A stretch of DNA of 56,425 bases from Bacteroidales bacterium (GCA_007131245.1 SLQX01000213.1:1-56425), one strand, 5' to 3'; shown: positions 41,599 to 50,906, counted from the stretch's first letter. Translations and numbers: made by a program. The notes: generated by a model not told the origin, from the letters alone.

Positions 41599-42552
41599 TT
41601 AATCAGGAATCTTATCCATCGTTGGTTTGGTGGCGGGCTGTTGATCAGGAGCAAGGGTATTCACCGGGGCTTCCCTGGGAGGGGCGTTGCGCCGGTTTAC
41701 AATATAAATTCCACTGAGAATAATGGCACCCCCAACTACTTGGTGAACAGACAAATATTCTCCCAAAACGACCATTCCCATAATGGCTGTTACCACTGAC
41801 TGAGCCAGCAAAGTGACCGACACATTACTGCCTTGAAGATGCCCCAGGGCATAGTTGATGCACAACCACCCTCCAAAGTGCGAAACAAGCCCCAGGCCAG
41901 AAAGAGAAAGCCAGGTCCGGGAAGAGTAGCCCGTAAACGAATTGCCCATCAGCAGATTTACAAAAAACATCATCAAAACCATAAACAACAGTGAAAGAGA
42001 CATAAAGGTGACCGTATTGACTCTTTTGCGCACCTCCATCGTGTAAAGCAGATAAATGGCATAGAAAACACCTGCCAGCAATGACAGCATATCGCCGGTA
42101 TTGAATTGCATGGTTCTCCAGGAGTCGATGCCAATAAGCACATTAAGCCCGGTGATAGCAACCAGCAGCCCCAACCAAAACTTTCCGGGCAGTTTGCGGC
42201 GCAACACAATCACGGTAATAAGCCCCAGCCACACCGGAGAGTTGTTGGCCAAAAGGGTTGCGGTAGCAGCAGTGGTAAGAGGGATGGCCGTATTCCATAA
42301 AAGCAGATCAACAGCAAAGAAAAAGGCGCCGGCCATGATCAGCAGAACATCTTTTCGCACTGGCATACGGATTCCCCGGTACATCCAAACCGGGATGATG
42401 GCTATTGTGGCAAACAACAAGCGGTAAAAAGTAGCTACTGAGCCCGGCACATCCGCCAGCTTCACAAATATGGCCGAAAAGCCAATACATAAGATACCAA
42501 AAGCCAGCACAAACCAGGCAAAAAAGGCGGAATTTTTTAGTTGTTTGATCAT
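41599..42552 (-). CDS. EamA/DMT-family transporter
   Basis: The protein has 317 aa and ten predicted helices in two EamA repeats. The first has AIFVKLADVPGSVATFYRLLFATIAIIP; the second has LGLVSHFGGWLCINYALGHLQGSNVSVTLLAQSVVTAIMGMVVLGEYLSVHQVVGGAIILSGI. Members export or exchange metabolites; the substrate cannot be predicted. The hydrophilic C terminus is proline-rich. It is downstream of, and in the same direction as, the BASS transporter but with a 294-base gap and its own promoter candidate. Confidence 0.9.
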   Translation of the reverse strand: MIKQLKNSAFFAWFVLAFGILCIGFSAIFVKLADVPGSVATFYRLLFATIAIIPVWMYRGIRMPVRKDVLLIMAGAFFFAVDLLLWNTAIPLTTAATATLLANNSPVWLGLITVIVLRRKLPGKFWLGLLVAITGLNVLIGIDSWRTMQFNTGDMLSLLAGVFYAIYLLYTMEVRKRVNTVTFMSLSLLFMVLMMFFVNLLMGNSFTGYSSRTWLSLSGLGLVSHFGGWLCINYALGHLQGSNVSVTLLAQSVVTAIMGMVVLGEYLSVHQVVGGAIILSGIYIVNRRNAPPREAPVNTLAPDQQPATKPTMDKIPD

Positions 42553-42638
42553 GCAGTTGTTTGTATTTATTTCGGGGCAGCCTGCTGAAACCCCAAATTA
42601 TGCATTGTTTGGGTTCAACAAGCAGCATAATAGCATTG

Positions 42639-42671
42639 CAAAATTACTAGGATGTTTGGATTTGGGGCAAT
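42639..42671 (-). promoter_or_regulatory. Predicted promoter for the EamA transporter gene
   Basis: On the minus strand: ATTG (42671-42668), 21-base spacer, TAATTTTG (42646-42639), an exact -7 match. The leader would be about 80 bases. Confidence 0.35.
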
Positions 42672-42846
42672 AAGCAAGATAATTAAAGAAAGATGGGAGT
42701 TTACCAGATCTGTTGCTGCATCATCCAACAATAAGAAGGCCCAAAATCCGGATGCACAAAAACTTTTTAAACCGGTTTAATGAAATAATAAATGAGATTC
42801 CCCCCATTCACGTTGGAAAGATTCAAAGTGATTTTGGTTTGGGTTA

Positions 42847-43779
42847 TCACTTTTTTTCCCACCATCTCAGAAACAAAGAATACAAAATGATGAACAATGT
42901 AACAAACACACTCACCACAGCTGAAGGCAAAGCAATCATAGGTTCTCCACTGAAAAAAGTAAAGGCTGCGACGGCAGAAAAAGCACTGCTTTTGGTGGTC
43001 ATCATCAAGGTACTGCTGATGATCACGCCCCGGGTTACACCTCTTCGTGCAAGCAACATATGGTAGGCAAACCCAAGGATGTACATAGAAATAATCAATA
43101 TTACCGACATTTTAAGTACTGAAACAGGTTCGGTTAAAAAAACCGAACTACTCATTCCCATAATGGGCGTAATAACCAGGAAAAAGCCCCACTTTATTAT
43201 GGTTTCACGATACCTGGCCACAGTGGGTAAAACCCTTGGATGCCGAAGAAAGCGGCTAATAATAAGCGGTACCACTATCAATTGAAGCATGATATTAAAT
43301 ATAGCCATAGGATTGATAAGTGACTGTCCCAGGAAAATGAGTAATATCAGCGGAGTAAGCGCCATGGCAATAAAATGAAGACCAAACACACCGGTAACAC
43401 TGAAGTTATTATCCCCCTTGAGCATAGCTGCAAAAGGGATAACCGAGGGACCGGGAGGTGCCGCTGCTACCAGTACAAATCCAATGTAGTATTTAAAATA
43501 GGGATCATGCGAAAAAAACAACCAGGAAAGGCCAATTAAAACCAACCCAAAGATTACAAAATTTACAATGGTGGACCATACCAATGGACGAATGGCATTT
43601 TGAACAGGTACCCAGCTTTTGAAACTAAAACCAGTAGTGGCAAATACCATAACAAAAGCAAGGGTGAAAACCGATATTTCGGCAAGAGGACGCGTATGCT
43701 CCCCCAATATCAACCCACTAACCAGGGCAAGACTTAAAACAAAATCACGATGATTGAGAACAGATAAAAGTTTTTGCAT
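42847..43779 (-). CDS. Bile acid:sodium symporter (BASS/ACR3-fold) family transporter
   Basis: The protein has 310 aa and about ten helices. It shows the two-repeat BASS pattern with the discontinuous-helix regions VLVAAAPPGPSVIPFAAMLKGD and GVIISSTLMMTTKSSAFSAVAAFTF. The first resembles the sodium/substrate crossover motif. It could carry an organic anion; it does not look like an arsenite ACR3 pump on sequence alone. It is transcribed leftwards and alone. Confidence 0.8.
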   Translation of the reverse strand: MQKLLSVLNHRDFVLSLALVSGLILGEHTRPLAEISVFTLAFVMVFATTGFSFKSWVPVQNAIRPLVWSTIVNFVIFGLVLIGLSWLFFSHDPYFKYYIGFVLVAAAPPGPSVIPFAAMLKGDNNFSVTGVFGLHFIAMALTPLILLIFLGQSLINPMAIFNIMLQLIVVPLIISRFLRHPRVLPTVARYRETIIKWGFFLVITPIMGMSSSVFLTEPVSVLKMSVILIISMYILGFAYHMLLARRGVTRGVIISSTLMMTTKSSAFSAVAAFTFFSGEPMIALPSAVVSVFVTLFIILYSLFLRWWEKK

Positions 43780-44084
43780 GATGATAATTTAGAATCTCAC
43801 CATTTAACATAGTTTGGCCGGTGATTGTTTTCATCTGCCCCAATTAAACGCTGACAATATGGCCCACAAAAAATGAAAACCCATCTCAACACGTTTGTTA
43901 TCTGGCGGGTATCCTAAATGCAACACACAACAGAAAATGAACGTATCCGGAAATTTTTTTATAAAATCATGGGGAATACGATGTATTTTTGCATCAAACA
44001 ACATTGCAGGAGAATGAGTATGAGATTTTATTTTAGGCCTCATCATCCAACCTGTTTGAACCCAATTCTCACAAAAGAACCATC
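43780..44084. other. Intergenic region between divergent BASS transporter and rsmE
   Basis: About 305 bases. The only recognisable signal is the rsmE -7 candidate TATTTTTG at 43984-43991, about 93 bases before the rsmE ATG. No RNA gene or ORF is supported. Confidence 0.45.
43984..43991 (+). promoter_or_regulatory. Possible -7 element for rsmE
   Basis: TATTTTTG matches TAnnTTTG exactly. A T-run ending at 43960 could serve as -33 with a 23-base spacer, longer than usual. Confidence 0.3.
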
Positions 44085-44792
44085 ATGCACCTGTTTTATT
44101 CGGAAGACCTGAGCAAAGATTTAATCCAACTAACGGCGGAAGAATCGCGTCATTGCGCAAAAGCACTTCGCATCCAACCCGGAGACGAGGTAGCCTTTGT
44201 GGATGGCAAAGGCCAGTTTTGCAAAGCCCGGATGCTAAGTGTTGATGCACGTGCCAGCCAGGCATCAGTGGTTCACCGTGAAAAACAAAAGCCCCGGAGT
44301 TTTCACCTTCATATTGCCATTGCCCCCACCAAAAACATTGACCGCTTTGAGTGGTTTCTGGAAAAAGCCACCGAGTGCGGCATCGATGAAATAACGCCCA
44401 TACTTTGCGAACAGTCTGAACGGCGGGTGATAAAACCTGCCCGGCTAAATAAAATCCTCATTGCTGCTATGAAACAATCACAAAGGGCATATCTTCCGCA
44501 ACTCAATGAAGCGGTAAAGCTATCGCAATTGCTGGAAAATTATCAATCAGAGACCCCGGCTTTTATTGCACATTGCGACAAGGGGCAAAAGCACCCACTG
44601 GGAAGGACGTACCAGCCAGGCAGTGACGCATTGGTACTGATTGGTCCTGAAGGGGACTTCAGCAACCAGGAGGTGCAAACAGCACTGGAAAAAGGAATGA
44701 AACCTGTTTCGCTTGGCGAAAACCGTCTGCGAACCGAAACCGCTGCTATGGTGACCTGCATACAGCTGAATTCCATCAACAACCTTCTTTAG
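44085..44792 (+). CDS. rsmE: 16S rRNA m3U1498 methyltransferase
   Basis: The protein has 235 aa with the N-terminal PUA-like part (LTAEESRHCAKALRIQPGDEVAFVDGKG) and the SPOUT trefoil-knot C terminus with LIGPEGDFSNQEVQTAL and SLGENRLRTETAAM. It methylates N3 of U1498 in 16S rRNA using SAM. It is probably a short transcript ahead of the DUF4159 gene, which has its own -7 element 90 bases downstream. Confidence 0.96.
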   Translation: MHLFYSEDLSKDLIQLTAEESRHCAKALRIQPGDEVAFVDGKGQFCKARMLSVDARASQASVVHREKQKPRSFHLHIAIAPTKNIDRFEWFLEKATECGIDEITPILCEQSERRVIKPARLNKILIAAMKQSQRAYLPQLNEAVKLSQLLENYQSETPAFIAHCDKGQKHPLGRTYQPGSDALVLIGPEGDFSNQEVQTALEKGMKPVSLGENRLRTETAAMVTCIQLNSINNLL

Positions 44793-44835
44793 AAGAATTA
44801 GCAGTTCACCCATACGGTAGTTTATCAAGTTCATC

Positions 44836-44843
44836 TATCTTTG
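44836..44843 (+). promoter_or_regulatory. -7 element upstream of the DUF4159 gene
   Basis: TATCTTTG matches TAnnTTTG exactly, 38 bases before the ATG at 44882. The -33 region is weak. Confidence 0.35.
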
Positions 44844-44881
44844 CAACAAAGGATAAAAATAACAACCCTATATTTTTCAAT

Positions 44882-45577
44882 ATGCTTAACAACATGCCCT
44901 CCGCGATTTGGCGAATACTTTTGCTGGTATTTTTATTACAGCTGACACATCTGTTGCCGGCCCAAAACTACCAAATAGCAACACTTCAGTACCGGGGAGG
45001 CGGCGACTGGTATTCCAACCCAACCGCTCTGCCCAACCTGGTGGAGTTTGCCAATCGTGAGACGGGAACCACCATCAGCACAAACATTGCCACCGTTGAG
45101 GTGGGCAGCCGCAATATATTCAACTACCCCTTTCTTTACATGACCGGGCATGGCAATGTGGTTTTTTCAGCCCAGGAAGCGCAAAACCTCCGCAACTACC
45201 TCATAGGTGGTGGTTTTTTGCATGTGGATGACAATTACGGCCTGGATCCCTTTTTCAGGAGAGAAATCCGGAAAGTATTCCCGGACCATGAGCTCATAGA
45301 ACTGCCCTACTCCCACCCGGTGTATCACCAGGCATTTTCCTTCCCTGAAGGACTGCCCAAGATTCACGAGCACGATGGGAAGCCCCCCCAGGGATTTGGC
45401 ATCATCTATGAAGGACGGCTGGTACTGTTTTATTCTTACGAAAGCGACCTGGGCAACGGATGGGAAGACCGGGAAGTACACGGCAACCCTGAGGAGATAC
45501 GCCTGAAAGCCCTCAGGATGGGTGCCAACCTGCTGCAATACGTGTTTAACAGGGATGATGATATAGATGATATATAA
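44882..45577 (+). CDS. DUF4159 exported protein
   Basis: The protein has 231 aa with a signal peptide ending near LLPAQN. The DUF4159 body runs from IATLQYRGGGDWYSNPTALPNLVEFANRETG through MTGHGNVVFSAQEAQNLRNYLIGGGFLHVDDNYGLDPFFRREI to YSYESDLGNGWED. This is a class I glutamine amidotransferase-like fold without an evident nucleophile. In many Bacteroidota it belongs to the MoxR/batABDE neighbourhood, but those genes are not visible here. Function unknown. It converges on the hydrolase gene with an 11-base gap. Confidence 0.88.
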   Translation: MLNNMPSAIWRILLLVFLLQLTHLLPAQNYQIATLQYRGGGDWYSNPTALPNLVEFANRETGTTISTNIATVEVGSRNIFNYPFLYMTGHGNVVFSAQEAQNLRNYLIGGGFLHVDDNYGLDPFFRREIRKVFPDHELIELPYSHPVYHQAFSFPEGLPKIHEHDGKPPQGFGIIYEGRLVLFYSYESDLGNGWEDREVHGNPEEIRLKALRMGANLLQYVFNRDDDIDDI

Positions 45578-45588
45578 GGCAGCGCATT

Positions 45589-46950
45589 TTAATCCACTTG
45601 CCAAATCCAATCAGCAATATCTTCTATCACCATTTTGTCCACATTGTTCTGCTCAAAATACTCATCAGGGTTGGCAGCCCCCTCACCCGCATAAAAGAGG
45701 TGATTAAATTCCGGGTAAAGCACAAAGGAGGTATCAGGATGGTCTTCCAGGGCCTCTTTCCAGGCTTTGTAATCCTGCATGGTAACCTGGTAATCACGGC
45801 CACCCTGCAATATTAAAATTCGCTGGGAAAGACCGGCAGCCAATGTGCCAATATCATAGCGATTCATATCTGCAAGGTATGATGGCGGCATCCCAAAAAG
45901 CTCTTCATCATACTCGGCATGCGGATCCTTGCGTTTCGCAGCCAGACTTTCGGCCACGGCACGCAATTCTTTCACCCTGGCATCCAACACCTCAGCATCC
46001 TTGCCCTGCAACGAACCCAGGTAGGCAATTTGATCCGGAATGATTTCATACAAATAACGCGGCGATCCCGCCATGGAAATAATACCCGACAAACCGGGAA
46101 CCTCCCTGGCAATACGAGGGGCAATCATCCCCCCAAGGCTGTGCCCCAGCAAATACACCCGATCTGAATCAATATCATCCAGTCCCATTACACTTTCAAG
46201 GGCAACTACCGCATCTCTGCCTGCCTCATCCCATACGGTGAAATTTTCCATATCAAGTGTTTGGCTATGACGAAAGGTACGCTTTTCGTAGCGCAGCGAG
46301 GCAATGCCATGGTGAGCCAGCCCCCAGGCTATGTCACGAAAAATCTTATTGGGACCAATGGTTTCATCTTTATCATGGGGGCCTGAACCATGAACCAGTA
46401 ACACAACAGGAACAACCCCGTCCGTTTTTGGCATGGCTAAGCGTGCAGGCAACTCAATATCGCCACAATCTATCACCAGGGAGATCTCTTTAAAAGAGGT
46501 ACTGTCAACCCAGGCTGGCGGCGGGGTGTAACTTTCGGGGGGAGGCATGGTAATATGAAAGCCTGATACTTTATACGCTGCGTCCATGGTAATGCGCATC
46601 CCCAACTCCTGCTCACCAAACTTACAGACCAGGGTAACTATTTCGTGCCCATCGGTGCTATCATGCACTGCCCGGGATACATGGCTGAAAGTACCCAACT
46701 GGCTTTCCAACCCCTGCGCTATCTCTGTGATTTGCTCCTTAGAAACCTGCTCCAGGAATGTTTCGCTGAACATCTCCATCATTTTATCCACTTCTTTCGC
46801 AATCAAATGATCGAAAAACTGCCGTGCCACCGCCTCCCGGTGAATCAAATCCTGCGAATGGAGCGTTAAGGGTGATATGATAGTCAGCAATGCAACTGCC
46901 AGGGGAACCACCACCAGGTGGCGTATTTTATGGGTAGAGACTGTCTTCAT
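45589..46950 (-). CDS. Secreted DUF3887 + alpha/beta hydrolase
   Basis: The protein has 453 aa with an N-terminal signal sequence. Residues about 36-135 match the DUF3887 pattern (VARQFFDHLIAKEVDKMMEMFSETFLEQVS), an NTF2-like module. The rest is an alpha/beta hydrolase: oxyanion HGSGPHD (187-193), nucleophile Ser271 in LLGHSLGG, then acid in LQGGRDYQV and His in EFNHLFY. This fusion is common among periplasmic esterases/peptidases of unknown substrate. Its start is followed at 87 bases by the stop of the leftward YIP1-like gene, so it could be the third gene of that unit. Confidence 0.88.
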   Translation of the reverse strand: MKTVSTHKIRHLVVVPLAVALLTIISPLTLHSQDLIHREAVARQFFDHLIAKEVDKMMEMFSETFLEQVSKEQITEIAQGLESQLGTFSHVSRAVHDSTDGHEIVTLVCKFGEQELGMRITMDAAYKVSGFHITMPPPESYTPPPAWVDSTSFKEISLVIDCGDIELPARLAMPKTDGVVPVVLLVHGSGPHDKDETIGPNKIFRDIAWGLAHHGIASLRYEKRTFRHSQTLDMENFTVWDEAGRDAVVALESVMGLDDIDSDRVYLLGHSLGGMIAPRIAREVPGLSGIISMAGSPRYLYEIIPDQIAYLGSLQGKDAEVLDARVKELRAVAESLAAKRKDPHAEYDEELFGMPPSYLADMNRYDIGTLAAGLSQRILILQGGRDYQVTMQDYKAWKEALEDHPDTSFVLYPEFNHLFYAGEGAANPDEYFEQNNVDKMVIEDIADWIWQVD

Positions 46951-47036
46951 ATTTTTGTTTTTATTTGTAGTTCAACCATTTATCCTTTTTCATTTTCATC
47001 CCGGTTCATATCATAAATGAGCGGGCCATCATGGGG

Positions 47037-47654
47037 TTACAACAACACACCTGCCATCTGGCCAATGACCACTTTCGACAATACATAAGCCACCACAAAA
47101 CCCACGGTAAAAGAGATCCCTGACCGGGTTCCCCGGAGATTTGCAGACCACCTGTAGCCATTATACATCAATGCCACCATCCAGACAATCATCAGCAAAA
47201 CTAGGGTTCCAGCAATAATGGTAATTATAAAATCAAAAATCGACACCGGGACGGGATCACCCACTTCCAGGTAAACATACATAAGGTGTTGAGCCACCCG
47301 GTCGGGTGCATTCAAAAAGCCCGTGATTATGGCTATCAGCATAGGAAAACGTGCCAAAGCCAATGTGCCCGCCAAATCCACAAACCGAATCCGGGAGCGG
47401 GAAAGGGTGTATGCCAGCGGCGTTAATATGATCAAAAGCAGCAACCAGTTTACGAGTCCCATAAACAGATGCCAGTAAAAGGGAGCCCGGGGACCGTAGT
47501 GCATATCCAGTACCCCATCCAGCCAGGTATTATTCAAATACCCCACAAAAGCACTTGCGACAATGATTACCAGCCCTGCTGCCAAGGCTTTCTCCCCTGC
47601 CACATAAATAAAAGGGTTATAAATACTTTTCCGGTCTTTTAAAAGCTTTTCCAT
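47037..47654 (-). CDS. YIP1-like polytopic membrane protein
   Basis: The protein has 205 aa and five to six hydrophobic helices, with the short cytoplasmic N terminus MEKLLKDRKSIYNPFIYVAGEKAL. The conserved centre, LAGTLALARFPMLIAIITGF, resembles the YIP1 family. Function unknown. It begins 2 bases after the DUF2089 stop, so the pair is almost certainly co-transcribed and perhaps translationally coupled. A DNA-binding-like regulator directly before a membrane protein suggests a dedicated local control pair. Confidence 0.75.
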   Translation of the reverse strand: MEKLLKDRKSIYNPFIYVAGEKALAAGLVIIVASAFVGYLNNTWLDGVLDMHYGPRAPFYWHLFMGLVNWLLLLIILTPLAYTLSRSRIRFVDLAGTLALARFPMLIAIITGFLNAPDRVAQHLMYVYLEVGDPVPVSIFDFIITIIAGTLVLLMIVWMVALMYNGYRWSANLRGTRSGISFTVGFVVAYVLSKVVIGQMAGVLL

Positions 47655-47656
47655 AT

Positions 47657-47932
47657 TCAGGAATCTTCAGAAGTTTCAATTTTACGTATCAGTTCGTCCA
47701 GCCGGTTTCTTACAGTGGGATAACTGAGATCAAGGTGACGTGCCATTTTTTTCAGACTCCCGCTGCTTTTAACAAACTCAACAACAAAAGACTGGTCGTC
47801 AGGCTCCAGGGAGGCCAGTACCGGCAACGGGAATTGCCCGTTTACAGTTGTCTGGCATTCACCGCATTGCAAGGCCTTCACTTCCAGTGGCCTGGCGCAC
47901 GACGGACAATTGAGTGGCATCTTTTTAACCAT
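47657..47932 (-). CDS. DUF2089 zinc-ribbon/HTH protein
   Basis: The protein has 91 aa. A four-cysteine zinc ribbon (Cys9, 12, 23, 26) is followed by a helix-turn-helix-like segment, SLKKMARHLDLSYPTVRNRLDELIRKIE, typical of DUF2089, which is expected to act in transcription control. The ATG at 47932 is used; a second ATG at 47920 is possible because the promoter is very close. It heads the unit with the YIP1-like gene. Confidence 0.85.
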   Translation of the reverse strand: MVKKMPLNCPSCARPLEVKALQCGECQTTVNGQFPLPVLASLEPDDQSFVVEFVKSSGSLKKMARHLDLSYPTVRNRLDELIRKIETSEDS

Positions 47933-47948
47933 ATCATCACTATTTTTT

Positions 47949-47980
47949 TCAAAAATAAATCATTTTTTAATTTTATACAA
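47949..47980 (-). promoter_or_regulatory. Predicted promoter for DUF2089-YIP1
   Basis: On the minus strand: GTTG (47980-47977), 20-base spacer, TATTTTTG (47956-47949), an exact -7 match with ideal spacing. The leader would be only about 10-15 bases. Confidence 0.5.
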
Positions 47981-48370
47981 CTATTATTTAATTTTATTTA
48001 TCCGTTTATACATTTTATTAAATCAAATTCCTTACAAACAAAAACATTTCAACCAATTGCAAAAACTACCAGAGGCCTGTCGGGGTATTTATGATCCCGG
48101 GCAGCGCTATTTTGCAAGAGCGGTTTATAGCATGATAATAAGGTATACCATTGGCGGTGTAGCAACTCATGCCAAAACTGATGGTTTCCGGGTACAAAAA
48201 CATCATTTTCTGTCCACGAAAAACTCCGGATTTTACCGGCATTTTCGCTATTTCAACACCGGCTATGAGGTATGAGCCCAATTTCACAACCATTAATCGC
48301 TAAATCCTTTCCAATGACCTGATGGGTGTTAAACATTCCCAACCTGGCACTGAACAATACATTTTTCACC

Positions 48371-48378
48371 TACATTTG
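48371..48378 (+). promoter_or_regulatory. Possible -7 element for the T9SS protein gene
   Basis: TACATTTG matches TAnnTTTG exactly, 45 bases before the ATG at 48424. The -33 box is not clear. Confidence 0.3.
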
Positions 48379-48423
48379 CATTTTATAATTTATTTTATTA
48401 ACTCATTCGATAATTTAAAACAC

Positions 48424-50586
48424 ATGTTACAAAAACTACTTTTATTTGCTGTTTTAGCCTTTTATGCAGCTTTATCCATTGCCGAACAACCAGTAAATTT
48501 ATCTTTTGAACTTACTGAAGACAAAGATGTAATTCTTCAGTGGCATGCGCCCCAGGGAGCTGAGTCAGAGTTACTTTTTCACGAAAGTTTCGAAGGGCTG
48601 ACAGATGCTACTTTTCCACCCGAAGGATGGATGAATGTGGACAACGATGGAGATGACATTGCCTGGATTCTTTTCGATGTACCTTATGATCCTGAAATCA
48701 ATCCCTATCCTGCCTATGACGGTGAATATGCCGCAGCCAGTTACTCCTGGTTTAACGGACAAACTCTTACACCTGACAACTGGCTCATAACACCCTCTAT
48801 CCAGGTGCCTGACAACGGACTGCTGCACTGGGCCATTGCAGCACAACGTCCCAACTTCAGCCAGGAGCATTATAAAGTAAAGATTTCCACCACGGGCACT
48901 GATACCGAAGACTTCACCACTCTGCTACACGAAGAGACCCTCCCCGAACAGGATATTACCTGGAAAACCCGGCAATATGACCTCACAGAATATGCCGGAG
49001 AGCAAATCCATGTAGCCTTTGTTCATACCCAAACCACTGATCTTTTTGCCATCAAGCTGGATGACATTCGCTTGTATGACATGCCTGGCGAAGACCTTGA
49101 TGGGTACAGGATTTATAGAAACAATGAATTGGTAAAACAAACTGACGATTTATTGCAGCTTTCCTGGACAGATGTTAATCCGGGCCCGGGCCAATACCAA
49201 TACCATGTAACAGCCATGTATGGCGAACAAGAGTCTGGCTCCTCCAACACGATTGAAGTAACGATTGAGGCGGATGCCATCAATTTTCCACCCCAAAATC
49301 TCACCATCTCTGAAACACAGGATATGTGGACACTCAGTTGGGAAACCCCAAAACTGGATGATGTGTACCTTTGGGAAGATTTCTCGGGACTTAATGACAA
49401 TACTTTCCCTCCTGCAGGTTGGCAAAACATCGACAATGATGAAGGTGAAATGGCATGGATCCTTTTTGATGTTCCCTATGATCCTGAGTTAAATCCTTAT
49501 CCTGCCTATAGCGGAGACCAGGCCATAGCCAGCTACTCATGGTTCAACGGAAACACCTACACACCTGATAACTGGTTTATTACTCCTGCTGTGGAACTGG
49601 GAGCCAATGCTACACTGTCGTGGGCTGTTGCAGCTCAAAGAGCCAATTACTCCCAGGAGCATTATAAAGTGTTCCTCTCAGTCGATGGAAATGACGTGGA
49701 CGATTTCACCATCCTTCTGCATGAAGAAACCCTGCCTGAACAGGACATTACCTGGAAGCCTCACGAGATTGATCTGTCTGAATACCAAGGGCAAACCGTA
49801 CATGTAGCTTTTGTTCATACCGAAACCACCGATCTTTTTGCCATCAAACTGGATGCTATCAAGCTGGAGGGGAAAGCAAATCTTAATCTAACAGGCTACC
49901 AGGTTTTTAAGAACAATGAGATGATTGCCCAAATCAACGATCCCCAAACCCTGGAACACCAACTCCCTGTTCCGGCACCTGGTGAATATGAGTTTTATGT
50001 AAAAGCGGTTTATGACCTGGGGGTATCCATACCTTCAAATCAGGTTAGCGCCCAAAGCCTAATTCATTATAACGTAACCATCAGCTCCGAAGGCCCCGGA
50101 ACCACGACTCCTCAAGGCGAACAAACCCTGGCTGAAGGCGATGATATCTCCATTATGATTCAGGCGGATTCAGATGCGCACATATCTGATGTGCTGCTTG
50201 ATGGCGTTTCTGTAACTGACCAACTTGAAATAAACCGCACTGGGCAACCCAGTCAGGGAACACTGCATGTGGATGGTGTGTCTGACAATCATACTGTGCA
50301 TGCCGTTTTTCAAACATCAACTAATCTGCAGAAAATCTCTGACAACTCTTCCTTCCGGATATTTCCAAACCCAGCAAAGGATAAACTCTGGGTGGAATTT
50401 TTCCAAAACAGCGATAAATATATACATATAACCATTTATTCAATGCAAGGCCAGTTGGTGAAAGAAAAAAAGATCAACAACCCTGAAAAAAGCAGAGCAA
50501 TGCTCGATATAAGTGACTTAATACCCGGCATTTACACATTGAACATCAATCATACACAACAAGTGGTAAAAGTTATAATCCGATAA
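48424..50586 (+). CDS. T9SS-exported adhesin-like protein with duplicated choice-of-anchor/cleaved-adhesin domains
   Basis: The frame runs further upstream, but the ATG at 48424 begins the signal peptide (MLQKLLLFAVLAFYAALSIA), giving 720 aa. Two jelly-roll domains of the cleaved-adhesin/choice-of-anchor J type start near FHESFEGLTDATFPPEGW and WEDFSGLNDNTFPPAGW. Each is followed by a fibronectin-III-like part. They share WILFDVPYDPE, WFNG and HEETLPEQDITWK. An InlB-B-like repeat (YNVTISSEGPGTTTPQGEQ) and a type A T9SS signal (FRIFPNPAKDKLWVEFF...PGIYTLNI) end the protein. No peptidase domain is present, so it is probably a surface-binding protein. Confidence 0.85.
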   Translation: MLQKLLLFAVLAFYAALSIAEQPVNLSFELTEDKDVILQWHAPQGAESELLFHESFEGLTDATFPPEGWMNVDNDGDDIAWILFDVPYDPEINPYPAYDGEYAAASYSWFNGQTLTPDNWLITPSIQVPDNGLLHWAIAAQRPNFSQEHYKVKISTTGTDTEDFTTLLHEETLPEQDITWKTRQYDLTEYAGEQIHVAFVHTQTTDLFAIKLDDIRLYDMPGEDLDGYRIYRNNELVKQTDDLLQLSWTDVNPGPGQYQYHVTAMYGEQESGSSNTIEVTIEADAINFPPQNLTISETQDMWTLSWETPKLDDVYLWEDFSGLNDNTFPPAGWQNIDNDEGEMAWILFDVPYDPELNPYPAYSGDQAIASYSWFNGNTYTPDNWFITPAVELGANATLSWAVAAQRANYSQEHYKVFLSVDGNDVDDFTILLHEETLPEQDITWKPHEIDLSEYQGQTVHVAFVHTETTDLFAIKLDAIKLEGKANLNLTGYQVFKNNEMIAQINDPQTLEHQLPVPAPGEYEFYVKAVYDLGVSIPSNQVSAQSLIHYNVTISSEGPGTTTPQGEQTLAEGDDISIMIQADSDAHISDVLLDGVSVTDQLEINRTGQPSQGTLHVDGVSDNHTVHAVFQTSTNLQKISDNSSFRIFPNPAKDKLWVEFFQNSDKYIHITIYSMQGQLVKEKKINNPEKSRAMLDISDLIPGIYTLNINHTQQVVKVIIR
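48596..49867 (+). repeat. Tandem duplication, period 792 bp, within the adhesin-like gene
   Basis: Equivalent positions in the two domains are 792 bases (264 codons) apart, for example the WILFDVPYDPE codons near 48664 and 49456. Long stretches remain nearly identical, which points to a fairly recent in-frame duplication or purifying selection on both copies. Confidence 0.75.
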
Positions 50587-50618
50587 CAATACTAAGCTTT
50601 AATAAACCTGCTTACCTT

Positions 50619-50667
50619 ACAGGGAGTGTGCAAAACAAGAGATTTGACACACTCCCTGTTGTTTTTT
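50619..50667 (+). terminator. Rho-independent terminator of the adhesin-like gene
   Basis: A perfect 12-bp stem pairs 50619-50630 with 50648-50659, and CAAA/TTTG continue it inwards past a bulge. TTGTTTTTT follows at 50659-50667. It starts 32 bases after the stop codon at 50586. Confidence 0.85.
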
Positions 50668-50906
50668 ACAAGAACTACTTACTCCCAGTAAGTAAGGAAG
50701 GAATATACAGAACTGGAAAGCTGGCTGATTTTCACAATAGCAAATGGTCTGTATCCAAAATGATGCTTTTTTGATCCTGGCTAAACTCCTTTCAAAATAA
50801 GTATCATAAAACCTGTGAGATTTCCAACAAAACCTTTGCAATAATGTTAATGTGTGAGAGAAATTTTTTTTATGTCACCCTATTCTTAACCTTAGTACCA
50901 CCCCAG
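50668..50906. other. Intergenic region before the thioredoxin pseudogene
   Basis: About 240 bases between the terminator and the thioredoxin ATG. No RNA gene, repeat or clear promoter is visible. Confidence 0.4.

Larger units (their letters stand above)
47933..48423. other. Intergenic region with no supported gene
   Basis: About 490 bases between divergent genes. The ends are AT-rich and hold promoters. The middle (about 48060-48290) is less AT-rich and has overlapping open frames on both strands (75 codons minus, 121 plus) that match nothing I recognise. It may be a decayed gene or noncoding. Confidence 0.4.
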
